DNA from: Drechmeria coniospora
Taxonomy: Eukaryota; Ascomycota; Sordariomycetes; Hypocreales; Ophiocordycipitaceae
DNA: 64,000 nt
Assembly (NCBI RefSeq): GCF_001625195.1
Contig: NC_054389.1
Location: 1,364,001-1,428,000 of the forward strand
Reading direction: 5' to 3'
In this document: piece by piece, positions 34,947 to 47,395 of the stretch
How the letters are laid out: each line of letters opens with the position of its first letter
Position numbering within the stretch: position 1 is the first letter of the stretch
The notes under the pieces: generated by a model
The model's input: the letters and a program-made list of their open reading frames with translations, nothing else
Told to the model about the DNA's origin: nothing
Databases searched by the model: none
Program-made: the position numbers and the translations under genes

Positions 34947-36315
34947 ATGACGGCCCCGCTGCCGCACTCGCCGCCCATCGACGACAAATCCCCCTTCGAG
35001 CTCAACCTTCAACACGGCCACAGGGACCTCGTCCAAGCGGTCGCCTTCAACACCTACGGCGACCGATGCGCAACCGGTTCCGTCGACGGCCGCATTCGCG
35101 TCTTCAACCGGCACAAGGACGGCGTCTGGCGCCTGTGCGACACTTGGACCGCCCACGGTGGCGAAGTTCTCGAGGTTGGCGCCGCCCTCGCCCGCTAGCA
35201 CGCCCGACCTGATCTTGCTCCCCTCGGCTGACCGTGATGCTCGTCCACCTCGCACGCAGCTGCAATGGCTGCCTTCCACCATATACCCCAACCTCGTCGC
35301 CTCCCTCGGCATCGAAGGTTGGTTCAGGCTCTGGGCCGAGAACCCCTCGGCCCCCCCGGGGCGCCGCTTCTGCTCCGGCCGCTCCGTCACCGGTCGCCCT
35401 GCCTTCGACACCCGCTCGAGCCGGGCGCCGTACCGGTCCTTTTCCATGAAGCACAACGAGGAGACGAGGCAGACGCACCTCGCCCTGCTCGCCACCGACG
35501 GCCGCCTGACCATCTACGAGAATGACCAGCCCGAGAACCTGTCCGAGTACACGTCCATCGACGAGTTCTCCGTCGGCCCGAAGCCGAGCCGCGGCGAGGA
35601 GGTCTCCTATCGGGTCCGCTTCGACCCGAACCCGGAGCCGTGCTACGCCGCCCTGCGCGCGGGCGTCACCTCGGATGCCCTCGGCCTCGTCGTCGCCGCC
35701 ATGGATGTCGTCAAGGTCTACAGGTCGCGCGACGTCGTCACCACCTCGTACGGCGTCTCCTCCACCCAGAAGGAATTTTACCTCGCCGTGGAGATTCCCG
35801 GCCACCGCGGCCTCGTCCGAGACGTCGTCTGGGCGCCGGGGAACATCAGGGGCTACGACATGGTTGCCACCGCCTGCCAGGACGGCTACGCCCGCGTTTT
35901 CCGCCTCGACACCCCGTACTCGGACGCCGACGGCAAGTCCTGGTCGGCCGCCGACCTCCTCAAGCCCGCCGTCGTCCCGCCCGCCAAGGACGGCTTGGTC
36001 GGCCAGGACGACGACGAGAAGCAGCACCAGCACCAGCACCCCTCGACCCTGAGCGCCAGTCTCGCCAAGTCGGGCGCCCAGACCGAACGCCAGTGGACCG
36101 GCCAGCCGGGACAGGTCGAGCACGTCTTCCGGGAGATCTCGCGCCTCGACAGCCACCGTACGCCCGTCTGGCGCGTGGGCTTCGACGATGACGGCCAGAT
36201 CCTAGGCAGCACCGGCGATGACGGCCGCCTGCTCTGCTATCGCCAGACGCCCGATGGTGCCTGGGCCAAGAGCTCCGAGCTGGTCATGATGAAGGCTCGA
36301 ATGGCGGCCCCTTGA
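34947..36315 (+). CDS. SEH1: Nucleoporin Seh1 (WD40 repeat)
   Basis: Two exons: 34947-35174 and 35260-36315, giving 427 residues; the 85-base intron has an unusual GTTGGC donor and a CGCACGCAG acceptor, and the phase is 0. Sequence blocks HGHRDLVQAVAFNTYGDRCATGS, IRVFNRH, TAHGGEVLE-LQWLP, GYDMVATACQDGYARVFRL and TPVWRVGFDDDGQILGSTGDDG are successive WD40 strands, and the Sec13/Seh1 subfamily pattern fits well. Seh1 belongs to the Y-shaped Nup84 complex of the nuclear pore and, in the SEA/GATOR2 complex, to TORC1 control at the vacuole. A Gln/His-rich insert (EKQHQHQHPS) lies between late blades. Upstream is a GTAC island shared with the divergent MYND gene. Confidence 0.88.
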
Positions 36316-37148
36316 GCGGAGAGGGGGAGCGGATGGGGGGCCGACTTTGCGGCTCCTGACGATACCCCGCGTGCGTGATGCGTCGTGTTGATGCGTGGCA
36401 TGGATGCGCCGCCCTTTGATGGCTGGTACGTTGCCTCGCGGCATATCGGGCGTGTGAAGGATGACTTGACCTGATGTCGACGTAGGCTTGCAAGCGGACA
36501 GACAAGGTCATCGTCGAAAAGGTCATCGTCGAATCGGCCACCCCATCATGGGCAATGCCACACGATTCGTCACTGGAGCCGCCGAACCACATCAAGCAAA
36601 AGGATAACTGCGCGAAGGAGCATGAACCCATAGTTTCTGTCCATGCCTTCACCAGGAGACGCCGGCATCACATATGACGCGCAGCGACGACGTGTGCGTG
36701 ATGCATCGGTCTGTACTAATAATGTATTTCATACGGGGGGATTTCTAATCAAACCACGGCAAGTGTTTTGCCCACTGATAGTCCCATTCTTCCTTGTCAT
36801 AATGTTTCCTCCATAAAACCCGACGCTCCAATTCAACAATCAAGTAGCAAGTAGCAAGCAAACTCCAAGCCAACGCCAGTCATGACGATTTTTTATTTTA
36901 GGGGGGGGGGGGGGGGTTGCGCATGGGGCCGTAGGGTTGCCACACGCACGAGCGGCCACGACGTCTGGTCGAGGCGCGCAGAGGGGTCAAGGGCGGCGGA
37001 AAGCGGGGAGGTGGGTTGATAGGTGACGGCGGCACGGGCCGCACTCACCCCCCCTCACGTCGTGACGGGACGACCAGCCATCCGCCTTCCCCCGTGACCC
37101 TCTCAAGGTGCTGTGCTCGAATGCACGCGAGGGTCGGAGATCGACCCC
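36316..37148. other. Convergent intergenic region (Seh1 + / Ole1 -)
   Basis: Presumed 3' UTRs of two converging genes, with a 16-base G run at 36901-36916. No gene seen. Confidence 0.55.
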
Positions 37149-38639
37149 CTACGCCGCATCGGCGCTCGCACCAGGCTGGACGAGCTTGGTGACCTGGGCG
37201 CCGGCGCGGACGATGCGCTGGCCGGACGAGTCGTTGGTGTAGGTGACGTCCTTGTTCTCGAACTGGGCGCGCTTCCAAATCTCCACCTCGCAGCCGCCTC
37301 GGAGGACGCCGACGCGCATCGTCGAGAGCAGGTTGTGGGCGGCGTTGGAGTGGTTGTAGACGCCGCCGTTGAAGATGGCCGTGGCGTCCTTGCCGATGGC
37401 CGACGTGATGAGGGCCTTGCCGCCGGGGTGGTCCTTGATGAAGTCGCCCACGTCGTGGATGACACCGGCGATGGCGATGAGGGCCTTGCCCTTGTTCTTG
37501 GCGTCGTCGACGAAGTCGTCCCAGCTGATGACGGGAAGCTGCTCGAGAGGGGTTCCCCAGTCGAGCGTGGAGCGCTTCTGGTCGAGCTTCTTCTGCATCT
37601 GCTGGACGCGGCCCTTCTCGATCTCGTTGGCACGGAACTGCTTGAGGTCATAGGCCAAGCCCGTGTACTTCCAGAGGCAGATCATCCACTTGGTCGGGTC
37701 GTACTGCCACCACTCAATGGCGTTTCGGAAGTCCGAAGGGAACTCGTGGTGGAAGTTGTGGTAGCCCTCGCCGAGGGTGACGAGGGCCGTGATGACGTGG
37801 TCGCGGGGCGAGTTGCGGTCGTCAAAGGGCTGGTCGCCGAGCCAGTGGGCGAGCGAGTTGACGCAGAACGTGGCCTGCTGGACGAAGCAGATGCGCAGGA
37901 TGCCGCCGTAGATGAAGCCGCCGAGCCAGTCGCCCCAGCCGAGACCGCAGACGAGCGTGGGGAAGACGAGGGCCATGGAGATGACCGACTTGAGGTAGTT
38001 GCGGTGCTGCCAGACGACGATGGGGTCCTCGTTGAGGTCCGTGATGTCGGTGCGGCCCTTGCGCTTGGGGTTCTGCTTGAAGACCATCCAGCCGATGTGC
38101 GAGTAGAGGAGTCCCTTGCGGACCGAGTAGGGATCCTTGACCGTGTCGGTGTAACGGTGGTGGGCGCGGTGCTCCTTGGACCACCAGCGGATGGAGCCCT
38201 CGACGGCGCCGGCGCCGACGGCGGCGAGGTAGATCTTGAGGGGCGTCGTGGCCTTGTACGACGTGTGAGCCCAGAGGCGATGGTAGCCTGAGAAGGGTCA
38301 GCGTTGAGCATCGAATCGACCGAGTCGGCCGGGCCGCCGCTACGTACCGGCGGTGATGCCGAGACCGGTGTTGAAGTAATAGATGACGGAGAAGATGGCC
38401 GTGTAGAACTGAAGAGGGATCCAGTAGGCGGAGATGAAGCCAATCATGGGGATGAAGATGATAAAGGTCGTGTTCAGCCAGTCGACGTGCTTGTGCCAGT
38501 TCGACAAGGTCATGGGCGTGTCGGAGATGTGAACTTTGTCGAGGGCGTAATTGGCCTTCCGGAGAGGCTTGTACTCCGTCGTCCCGTCCGGGAAGGCCTC
38601 TGCCTGGGCCTTGGCGGCCGCAGACGAAGGTTCTGACAT
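37149..38639 (-). CDS. OLE1: Acyl-CoA delta-9 (stearoyl-CoA) desaturase with cytochrome b5 domain
   Basis: Two exons: 38639-38348 and 38287-37149, with a 60-base intron (GTACGT...CTCAG), giving 476 residues. The splice lies within the first histidine box and yields [10 protein letters not shown] (residues 96-105). The second box, HRAHHR, starts at H137 and the third, HNFHHE, at H274; together they bind the di-iron centre. A fused cytochrome b5 domain follows, with HPGG at 384-387. Two hydrophobic hairpins ([20 protein letters not shown] and [20 protein letters not shown]) anchor it in the ER membrane. It inserts the 9,10 double bond in palmitoyl- and stearoyl-CoA, an essential step for membrane fluidity. 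Family length and architecture are complete. Confidence 0.96.
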
Positions 38640-39644
38640 GGCGAGCGAGAGGAGGGAAGAGTGGCTAGAGACTTCGATGCTGCCTTGGAACGACGTGGAC
38701 TCGTGCCGGCCAAGGTGCTACAGGTCCGACTAGCAGCACCAAGACGATTAACGTTGAGGAGAGGGCGGTGAACAGGAGGTTAATTCGAGGATAAAGGACG
38801 ATTGAGGAAGAACGGGCATGCGAGGGAGAGGAGGAGGAGGGAGAGGAGGGAGGATGGAGAGGAGGGAGGAGGTGAAAGGATGGTGAAGGATGAATTAGTA
38901 GGCAAGGAAAGGAAGGTTGAAGTAGCAGCAGCAGTTTGCTCGCAGTAATAGTAAGTAAGTATTAGTGCATTGGTAGTAGCAAGTATGCGAAACGAGGTAC
39001 ATGTGAAGTACTCGTCCGTAGTAGGGATGGGGAATGCCTGTGTGTTGGGGCGGACGGAGGCGGGCCCAAAGCTTTGAGTTGAACGTTGGACTTTTTGTAC
39101 ATGTACCACGTCTATCAATTACTACTGGCGAGTACTTGTACATGTAGCAAGGCAGTAAGTACTTACAGTTTGGTGCTGCGTACTCCGTTCATGGAGTAAT
39201 TAATACTGTAGGTACCTATAACAGACTGATCGAGAGAGACAGCACAGCGCCGCCACCCGGTGCAAGCCGCTCGAAAGCATTTTCCCTGCCCATCCATTTG
39301 TTTCTTCCTCAGCCGTTTTTTTTCTCGAGTCTCCTGATCCTCAGGTCAGGTCGAGCGGAAAACTCGGAGTCTGGTGGCATCATGCGCTTGTTGATGGGAG
39401 GAGAGGGGGGGGGGGGGGGAGAGGGATTGTTGAATCCCCTGACTTTGCGCATTGAACGTCTACTGTACCATGCTAATTCAAGTGTGTACTTGCTGCTCAG
39501 ACTACCTCGCTCGTGCGCTCCATTGTGCCTGGCTCTCGTTCAACATGCCTCTCTCCCTCCTTCCGGGCCCCGCACATCGATTGGGCATCACGAAGAAGAA
39601 TTCCCAGTTTGCTTGATGCTCTCTCGACGGAACTCTTCCATCAC
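38640..39644 (-). promoter_or_regulatory. Presumed promoter and leader of the desaturase gene, with small GTAC island H
   Basis: Purine-rich GGAGAGGAGG tracts at 38820-38900, then GTAC words at 38930-39220. No defined fatty-acid response site recognised. Bases 39220-39644 hold nothing identifiable apart from a short G run near 39405. Confidence 0.4.
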
Positions 39645-42350
39645 GGCACACATGTACATGTACGTGTACTCGGAACGGGTTTGGGATGAAGCGAGTCGCA
39701 CTCCGTCGTGCTGGCGGCGATTCAGCAATTGCCGGCGTCTGAGTGGTCCAATTTCTTCCGACCCAACCTAATTCTTCCCCAACAACTTTTTTGGCCTGCT
39801 GGATTTGGCAGAGCCGCGCCGGCAGCCCCTCCTTGTTCGGGTACTAGTGCGACGGCCAACAGTACGTACCTGCCGAGCCAAGGAGCGGGTGGCGATTGGC
39901 ACACGAGCTAAGGTGCCATTTCGCGGGACGCCATCCAGGTACTTGGTACTTACAAGTGAGCGTACGGAGTACCGGGGAACTATTTGTAGAAGAAAATGTT
40001 CCGCAACGAGCAACACTATACTACTGCTCTTGAGCACGTACTTACTTTGTCGACAGGCAAAGAGCATGGGGTCAATGTGTTTGTGTGCCTGCGATTTGGT
40101 GAAGATGCTAGTGTCCACAGTACTGTGCAAGTAAGACTCCGTAGTGCATGCCAGACGAGGCACCAGAGCCCTGCTGTTGACGCAAGTACAGTACAGGTGC
40201 TTGTACTTACATGTAGGTACATGTACTCCGTGCACCTACTTACTAATATTGCACCTTCCACCTCCGTGCTTGACAGAGCAGCAAGACTGTAATTCCTTAC
40301 TGTGCTGCACATGTAGGTGTCAATACGTACCTAGTACTCCGTAGGTACGGAGTAGTTGTAAGTAAGTAAGTACTCCGTACTGTACTCCGTAATAGTACTT
40401 GTACTGTAGGTGTACTGTAGGTACTTTGACAGCAATATTCAATCAAAGTACGGAGAACGGAGTAGTATTGAGTATTGCTCGTATCTGCGCCACCAGGCAA
40501 GCAGGCAAGTACATGTACATGTAGGTACTAGACCGCATGTGGGTGAGCCGTCTTGTCATGTCACAAGCCATCTAGCAGCACAGTCGAAACCGCAGCAACA
40601 GGCAGGAATTCATTGAGCTTTCTGCTTCCCGGAGTGACTCTTCAGATCGAGAATGAAAAGCGACCAGGGCTCGGCCCCCACCCTGCTACTAGTATGGCAC
40701 ACGCTCTCCGTTGCGCTGTACATGTCCTCACGTACAAGTAGGGATCATGAAGACTGCATTTTCACTTACAAGTACCTGTCGTAGGTAGGTGCAGCTAAGT
40801 ACTAGGTATACACAGAATGAGGAGAGTGAATTGGACGGACTACTTGTACATCTACATGTACATGCAAGTATAGTAATACCTCCTTTAGTACTCCGTAGTG
40901 CATGCCCACCTACATGTACTCAAGTGTACGTATACGGTACGCATGTGCTCCGTACGTGCTGTAGGCGATGGTGAGTACTGATACATCATCCCAGGAGCTG
41001 GAACGTCGTCACCAACCCACTTGCCATCCATCTACTTAAGTACGGTACTTACTGTATACTCCGTAGGTGTAGACTATATTAGTGCACCTACGTCACATCA
41101 AGCCTCGGCTGTTGTCATCCGCCAGTCACACCGCTCGTCGTTGTCATTCGTCCGTCAGTCACGTCACCCATGGCCCAACACACACAAATGCCCAGCAACT
41201 GCTCACGTTGATAGTACTCGTGAAGGTGCCGACTGTTGGGAAATTCAACATTTGCGTCCGAGTCGTTTTCGTGACGCGAAACCGGGCTCGTCATCGGACG
41301 CCGGTTCGTATGATGCGATGGTCACCGGTTGCATGTCCCTGCCACCGTGTCATTCACAATCCATTCATACGGTAAGTACGGAGTAGGCAATGCACTGTAA
41401 TCACTCTACTAGGTAGGTGCTCCGTACTCAAGTACTTATACTTGCTTGGTCGTACTTTATACGTTGTGGGCGAATGCAAGTACGGCTTACTCCGTACTTG
41501 CTTGTAGATGCACCCTTACAAGCATATAGTTGAGTACTTGTAGGTACTTGCTTGCAAGCAAGTATGGAGTATTACGGAGTACTCCGTACATGGATGCTGA
41601 TACATAGGTACTTGCTGCACGCCGAAGCATTTGGCAGTATAATACTTACAGCACTTCAAGCAAGTGTGCATGTACCGCCGTTACTCGTCCAAGTACAAGT
41701 ACAGTTGAAAACGAATCAAGCTTGCTATGTTGAATCGCAGCAGTGTGGCCAAAAAAAAAACCCCTTTCCTTCTGCAACGATTCAATAGCCGCCTCCCCAA
41801 TTCACGAGTATGAATGTATCATGGTCCATGAGTATCCTTGCTGACAGCTGTCCAAGGTCGTACAAGATAAGTCACATGCTCGTTGTCTGCTGCCTGTTGT
41901 CTTACAGGTAAGTACTTGTGGTTGCTCACTCCCCAACAGAAACCGCGAGTACAGTGCGGAGTACGGAGTACTTAGGACTGTACGGAGTACTTGTGCTGGG
42001 CTTACTTAATTACACCTACAAACATGAATGTGCTCGGCCAATCATGCTTTGAACTGATGCCGAGATCACGTGTATCGTCTGGCAACCAATCCCCGCCACG
42101 CCTCCCGCTTGCCGACCCGAACCTTCTTCCGGGTTTCTAGAACCCGGGATGATTTTTCCCGGCAAATATCCGTCAATCCGCCACGATTTGTGAATGTGCA
42201 AGTACTTACTTCGTATACTTGTGCCAATAGTGCTTCAGTACCAGCGTGCTGTACTGCACTGCAAGTACAGGTAATAGGTGTGCTTCGTACAAGTACTCGT
42301 GTCATCCTGTACGTACAGAGGACAGCGTGCATGATATGCGAATCATTCTG
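39645..42350. repeat. GTAC-word island I, the longest in the window
   Basis: About 2.7 kb of GTAC-centred words with brief non-repetitive interruptions (about 40560-40720 and 41090-41330). In 40321-40380 I count five GTAC tetramers in 60 bases. A perfect CGGAGTACTCCG lies at 41575-41586. No motif-bearing frame on either strand. It separates the desaturase promoter from the kinase terminator. Confidence 0.85.
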
Positions 42351-42793
42351 CAACAAGCACCCAAAATAAGTAATTTCCCAGTTGGAATTCGTCGCCGCTT
42401 GTCGAAGCCTGAGGCTTTGGTAGCAAGACGCTGCCTCTCGGCTCCCACACTGTACCTCGGATGCCGACCACCGGTGCAGAGGATAATAACACACACGCAC
42501 AAACGCACAAACACAATAACCTGCAGGTGTGGATGACGTTGTTTTCAGCATGCATGTACTCGCATCATTTCCATTATTCCCGTCAAAATCTCTCTCAAGG
42601 GTTATTCCAATGCTTCCAAAACGGGTTCATGAACTCAAAACGTCGTATCCACGCTGCCCACGAGCGGAACAATGGTTGTATCATTTGCTTGCACGCTACC
42701 CTTACAAGTACGTAGTACATCAATCTTGAAGCGAGCAAACCGTCGCCATGAAATCAATCACAGGCAAAGATAAAACAACAACAAAGAGCATGC
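42351..42793. other. 3' flank of the kinase-like gene
   Basis: Featureless DNA between the GTAC island and the kinase stop codon. Confidence 0.4.
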
Positions 42794-45700
42794 TCATGTT
42801 TTTGAATCCGTCGTTATCAGTACTGCCGAAACCATCATTGGTGCCGTCGTCGTCATGAAGTCGTCGTCACTGATGCTCTGCTCTCGTATCATCTCCTCGT
42901 CGATGCCCATGTGCGCGGCGCCAATTCCTGTCAGTGAGACGGGAAGCGTGCTCTGCCGCAGACAGCTTGCCTCCTTCGACTTCCGTAAGCATTCTACCCG
43001 TGGGGGCTCGGCGAAGTGTGTGAGAACCGCACTTGGACCGTGGTTCCCGTTCGTCAAGGTGCTCTCAGCACGGTCGGTCCGGAATGCCGACTCGGCCGGC
43101 CCGTTTCCCTTGCCCGTGTCCATGGCCGACACGAGTGCTGGCTTCGCCGAAATCTGCATGGCCGCATGCTCAAGCGCTGTCGGAGAATCTTTCCCATGTT
43201 CGCCGTCTTTGCCAACTGCATCATTCGACGGCGGCCCTGCCAGTCGGCGGACGATGGCCGATGTGAGCGTTTCGGTGGTCTTGTCGACATCGAACATCGT
43301 CGACGATTCGACCTGTTCAATTTTGTCACCGTTGACCAATCGAGTTGACCTCGGCTCCGTTGCTGCATCAAAGGCAGGCCGTGGCGCGTCGGCCGCTGGA
43401 CCGGCTTGTGGAATGCCAAGCAGCGTCCTCCCCATGACGCTTTGTTCGCTGGCATGGTTCGGGGCTGGTGTCACGTCGAGCTCGGTGAAACCACGATCCT
43501 GTGGCACGGCAGCGGGCTGTGCTCGCGGATCCGCATCGTCTGGAACTGCTGCGTCGCGATTCGTCGGTCCTTCGACCCGGTCCAGAGCGCCTGCATCATC
43601 GGCAGTCATGCGTTCCGACAATCGGTCGTCCTGGACAACCCCAAGGGTCCTGCCGGCTGCCGTCGGATTCGGCGCCGTTTCCTCGTACTCGTGTGGTGGC
43701 ACCTCGCCAGCCATCGTCTCGTCCGCCCCGACGTCCGTGTACGACGGTCTGACGCTCCTGTTTGCAGCCCATGACGTGCCGCCAAAGGGGTCTCGTGACG
43801 ACTCGCATACATCGTAATCGCTGGGGAGGGGGCTCGGCGGAGAGCGTCCACGGAGCGGGTAGTACTGCTCGTACGGCACGAAACCGGATTCCACAAACGG
43901 TCGGCCCGTGTAAGCAAAGTCGGCTTGCGTCTCGACCGTGTCGACAAAGGGCCGCTCATCGGCACGGCCGCCATCGACGAGATATTCGGTCGTCGAATGT
44001 CCATCGTCGACCAAAACTGCGTGCCCTTGAGCGCCGGTTCCTCCCTCGTTGACCACCTCCGGTGGGAACATCTGCATCAGGGCCGTCGCCTGCATGCGCT
44101 CTCTAGGATCGGAACTAAGGCATATTCGCGTCATGTGCCGGTACCAGTCAGGAATCTTGGTTTCGGGTCCCATAATCAACGGCCTTCCGAGGGCTTCGGG
44201 CTCGTCGTCTTCCATGGCAACGCTCCACAGGACCATGCCTAGCTGGTACAGGTCCGACTTGACGCCGATGTACATGGTGATGCCGTGGCCGGCGTCGACC
44301 AGCGGCGTCGCTTCGGGGGGTTCCCAGCCAACGGGACAACCCCGTCTGTTGATGTCTATAATCTTGGCGTCGTCGGCGTCGTCGATGACGATGTTGGACA
44401 GTGTAAAATCGCCTTGGACGAAGCCGGATTCGTGTATGTCTGCCAGCCCTTGAACGATTTGGCGAGCCCACCGTTCCTTGGTGGCCCAAGAGAGTCCGAC
44501 GCCCCGTTCCTTGCAGCGTTCGTAAATGACGTCGATGAGGGCGCCTTGCGAGGCGTAGTCTATGAGGAGACCCTTGACCACCTTGTCGTCGTCGTCGACG
44601 ACGACGCCGCGGAATCGGACAACGTGGCGAGAATAACGCAAGCTGTTGAGGGCGTTCACCTCGTAAAGGAACTCTCCAATCGTGTCGTGGCTGGGAATCT
44701 CTTTCTTGATGAGCATGTCGCCCCGCACCTTGACCTTGTACACGAAGCCAGACATGTGCGAGTCAAAGACGATGTCTCGTTCTCGAATCCGCCTGCAACC
44801 CAAATGTCGCACCTCGCTCACGTGCGGATACGCGATGATTTCCTGACGAGGGTCAGCAGGGCACCAAGGCTCCCAGTCCTCCTGGCGGAGAGAGGAAATG
44901 GCGCGAAGAGTGGTCAACGGCCAAGGTGGTGCGGACAAGGTGTGCTGGAACATGCATCAACGGGAAAAAGGGCAAACTTACGTTGCCATCCTCAACAACG
45001 TGCACGTGAAGTCGTCCATCCGTCGTCTCCAGTTTCAGGTTCGTCGCAGTATCGTAGAATTTAATGTCAGGAAGGCTTTCGCGGATCGCTTCGTAGATCT
45101 TGGCACTCTTCTCTCTCTGGTATCGAGTGTGGGCGAGGTCCCTCTCGAGCGAGTTGGGCGGGGCATCACGGTAGTCGAGCGAAATGGTGACTCGGCGCCA
45201 GACATGTTCCTTCTCACGATACGTGACGAAGAACTTTTCCCTTTTTGAGCGGTCTCGAAAGTGCATGCTGAGATTGAGAATCCATTTATTCTCCAGCTCG
45301 TCATTGATGATGGCTTCAAGCTGCGAAGCGGATACGGATTGCGAATCAAGCGCCGCGTCGACGTCAGGTAGCGGGTTCCCGAAATCCTGGTAGCCTTCGG
45401 CAGCAGTTCCGGCGTCTTCCGCCCGCACAATCGGCACATTGCCGAACGTTTCGGCCGCGAGAGACGACGGCTCGGCTGGGAAGCGGCCGTTTTGCGAGGC
45501 GGCGAGTAGACCTGGCGCGCTGGCACGCGGGTCTAGGTTGGAGGCTCGCTTGTGTCGACTCTGAGAACGCCTGTCGACCGAGGCTGCTCGTCGTTCATCC
45601 GCCGAAGGCTTTGTGGGACACAGATGGGCCCGCTGTTCGGACACCTGTCTCCGGAAAGTCTGCGAACGGGGGAGACCGGTGACGACCTTTCGCCCGGGCG

Positions 45701-45893
45701 GTGCTGCTGTTGGCCGTGACTGCTCCTGGCATTCCAAGGCGTGCTGCGAATCCAGCTTCGTGGCGGTCGCAGGAATGGCAGGGCTTTGCTTCCTGAGAAG
45801 CTTACGCCAAAAAGCAGGCCTCCCGGGTGGTGGTGGTGGTGGAGGAGGAGGAGGAGGAGGAGGCTCGGAATCGGAGCCGTCCGATGGAGCCAT
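42794..45893 (-). CDS. Large protein-kinase-like protein with DIN in place of DFG
   Basis: Two exons: 45893-44982 and 44881-42794, with a 100-base intron (GTAAGT...CGCCAG, phase 0), giving 999 residues. The N-terminal 300 residues are disordered (12-13 consecutive Pro near residue 20) and then a folded region (SMHFRDRSKREKFFVTYREK, DIKFYDTATNLKLETTDG). The kinase-like domain spans about 325-575: K363/K364 at the VAIK position, then FVQGDFTLSNIVIDD where G461-D462 replaces HRD and N467 is kept, then KIIDINRRGCPVGW where D480-I-N replaces DFG, WEPPE as APE, and SDLYQLGMVLW as subdomain IX. The 400-residue tail is low-complexity. Glycine loop is poor. This architecture recurs in an uncharacterised Pezizomycotina family, so the substitutions are family traits rather than damage. 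Activity is uncertain. Confidence 0.82.
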
Positions 45894-46889
45894 GCTGGAC
45901 GGCCGAGCGGCAAGTTCAGGTGAGAAGCGGCGAAACAAGCGATTTTTGATGGATAGCAGGACCCCGGGCAAACGCTGCAGGACAAGAAGCGTCAGGATGA
46001 AACAAAGTCGTGACGGATTGACGGATTGACGGATTGACGGATTGACGGATTGACGGATTGACGGATTGACAGATTTCGGGATTGATGGAGTAGCTGGGGG
46101 TGCAACTGAACGGATGCAATCGGGACGGCGCTGAAGAGCACGACCACGACAAAGATGATTCACAGCAAGGCTGGTACCGGGCGAGAAAATGAGTCGAGGG
46201 TGGAAGTTGCGCAGAAGAAGGCAAGAAATGGAGCAGCAAGTAGAGGCGGACGCTCAAGGAGGTGGGGATGTGGCCATGTACATATAGGGCGGCGGCCACG
46301 AAATGACGACGAGGACTCGAGCCAACGCAAGGGGCGTGTCCTCGAAGGCTGGTGGTGTGAGCCTTGAGGTGAGGTCAGGTGAGGCGACGCGAGGCGAGGT
46401 GAAGGGAGACGAGGTGAGTTCAGTCAGTGTTGGTGAGGCTGTCGGTCCTGGCTTGCGGTTTGTTTGCTTGGTGCGTCCGATGGCCTGGCGCTCTGCAGGA
46501 GCGAGACCGGAGGCATCGAACGGCCGGTACGAATCCCGGTCTCGCGTCGTGGCTCCGGAGATGTCAAGGAACGAGGCGAGGTGCGCGTGCGAGTGCGGAT
46601 CGGTCACATCAGCCTCAGGTTCGGGAGTGAGCTTCTCCGAACGGCGCGAGGCAGCGAATTGCCAGAGGCTTGGGTGGGAGGATTCGGACGCGATGACGGT
46701 TCAGGTCAAGTGAGCGGCGGCAGGAGGGGAGGACAGAGAGTGAAAGGTAGTGACACGCGGGAGAGAGAAGGCATGAAGCACCTTGGCAGGTGGAGGAGAT
46801 CATGAGAGAGTGGTCGACGAGAGTGGTCGGACTCTGCCTGGGCTGTGCGGTTCGTGAGCCGTGACTGGCTCCAGCCGTCGGCATCTTGA
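45894..46889 (-). promoter_or_regulatory. Presumed leader and promoter of the kinase-like gene
   Basis: Upstream of the ATG at 45893. Contains an octamer tandem array and repeated GAGGTGAGG-type purine runs at 46370-46410. The frame upstream of the ATG is open through the octamers, so a longer N-terminus is possible but would be repetitive. Confidence 0.4.
46011..46074. repeat. Octamer tandem repeat TGACGGAT
   Basis: Seven perfect consecutive copies and a decayed eighth, reading ATCCGTCA on the kinase gene's strand, about 120 bases upstream of its start codon. Confidence 0.95.
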
Positions 46890-47395
46890 CGGTACGTACA
46901 GGTACCTCGTACCCCTACATGTGCGATACGCTTGGAATTACGACGGTTGTGCTCCGTAGCGTTAGCGGCAGGCGTTGGCGGCTGTGGCACGTTGCGGTGT
47001 GCGGCTACGTCGGACTAGTACCTGGGTGCCAAGTAGGTTAGCGGTACCTTTGGACGAAAGGGCTCGCACGCAAGTATCACTCCGTACACACAAGTACAGT
47101 ACTCCGTACACACAAGTACAGTACTCCGTACACACAAGTACAGTACTCCGTACACCTGCATGCACGTAAGTACTCCGTACGCTGTAATTATTACTTACTG
47201 TACTTGCACCGATGATTACATGCCACCCACAAGGACTCCGTACACTTGCAGGGACGAGGACGAAGTTGGGCATCAAGGTACCTAACAGGTTGCAATGTCT
47301 CGGAGTTTGTACCGAGCTACTTGGATTTACTTACCTACGGTACTTGTACCTTATGTGTACCTTACGTGTACTTGCATGCATTGTACCTACCTGAA
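46890..47395. repeat. GTAC-word island J with a 22-base tandem array
   Basis: GTAC island that contains three exact copies of a 22-base unit at 47081-47146 (period 22; each contains TCCGTACACA then CAAGTACAGTAC) plus the start of a fourth. It shows GTAC words multiplying by tandem duplication. Confidence 0.85.

Noticed and set aside
35104..36156. 350-codon minus frame over Seh1
   Set aside because: Antisense shadow; WD40 strands are clear on the plus strand.
37113..38291. 392-codon open frame on + antisense to the desaturase
   Set aside because: Shadow of the desaturase frame; Val/Asp/Glu-rich and without a domain.
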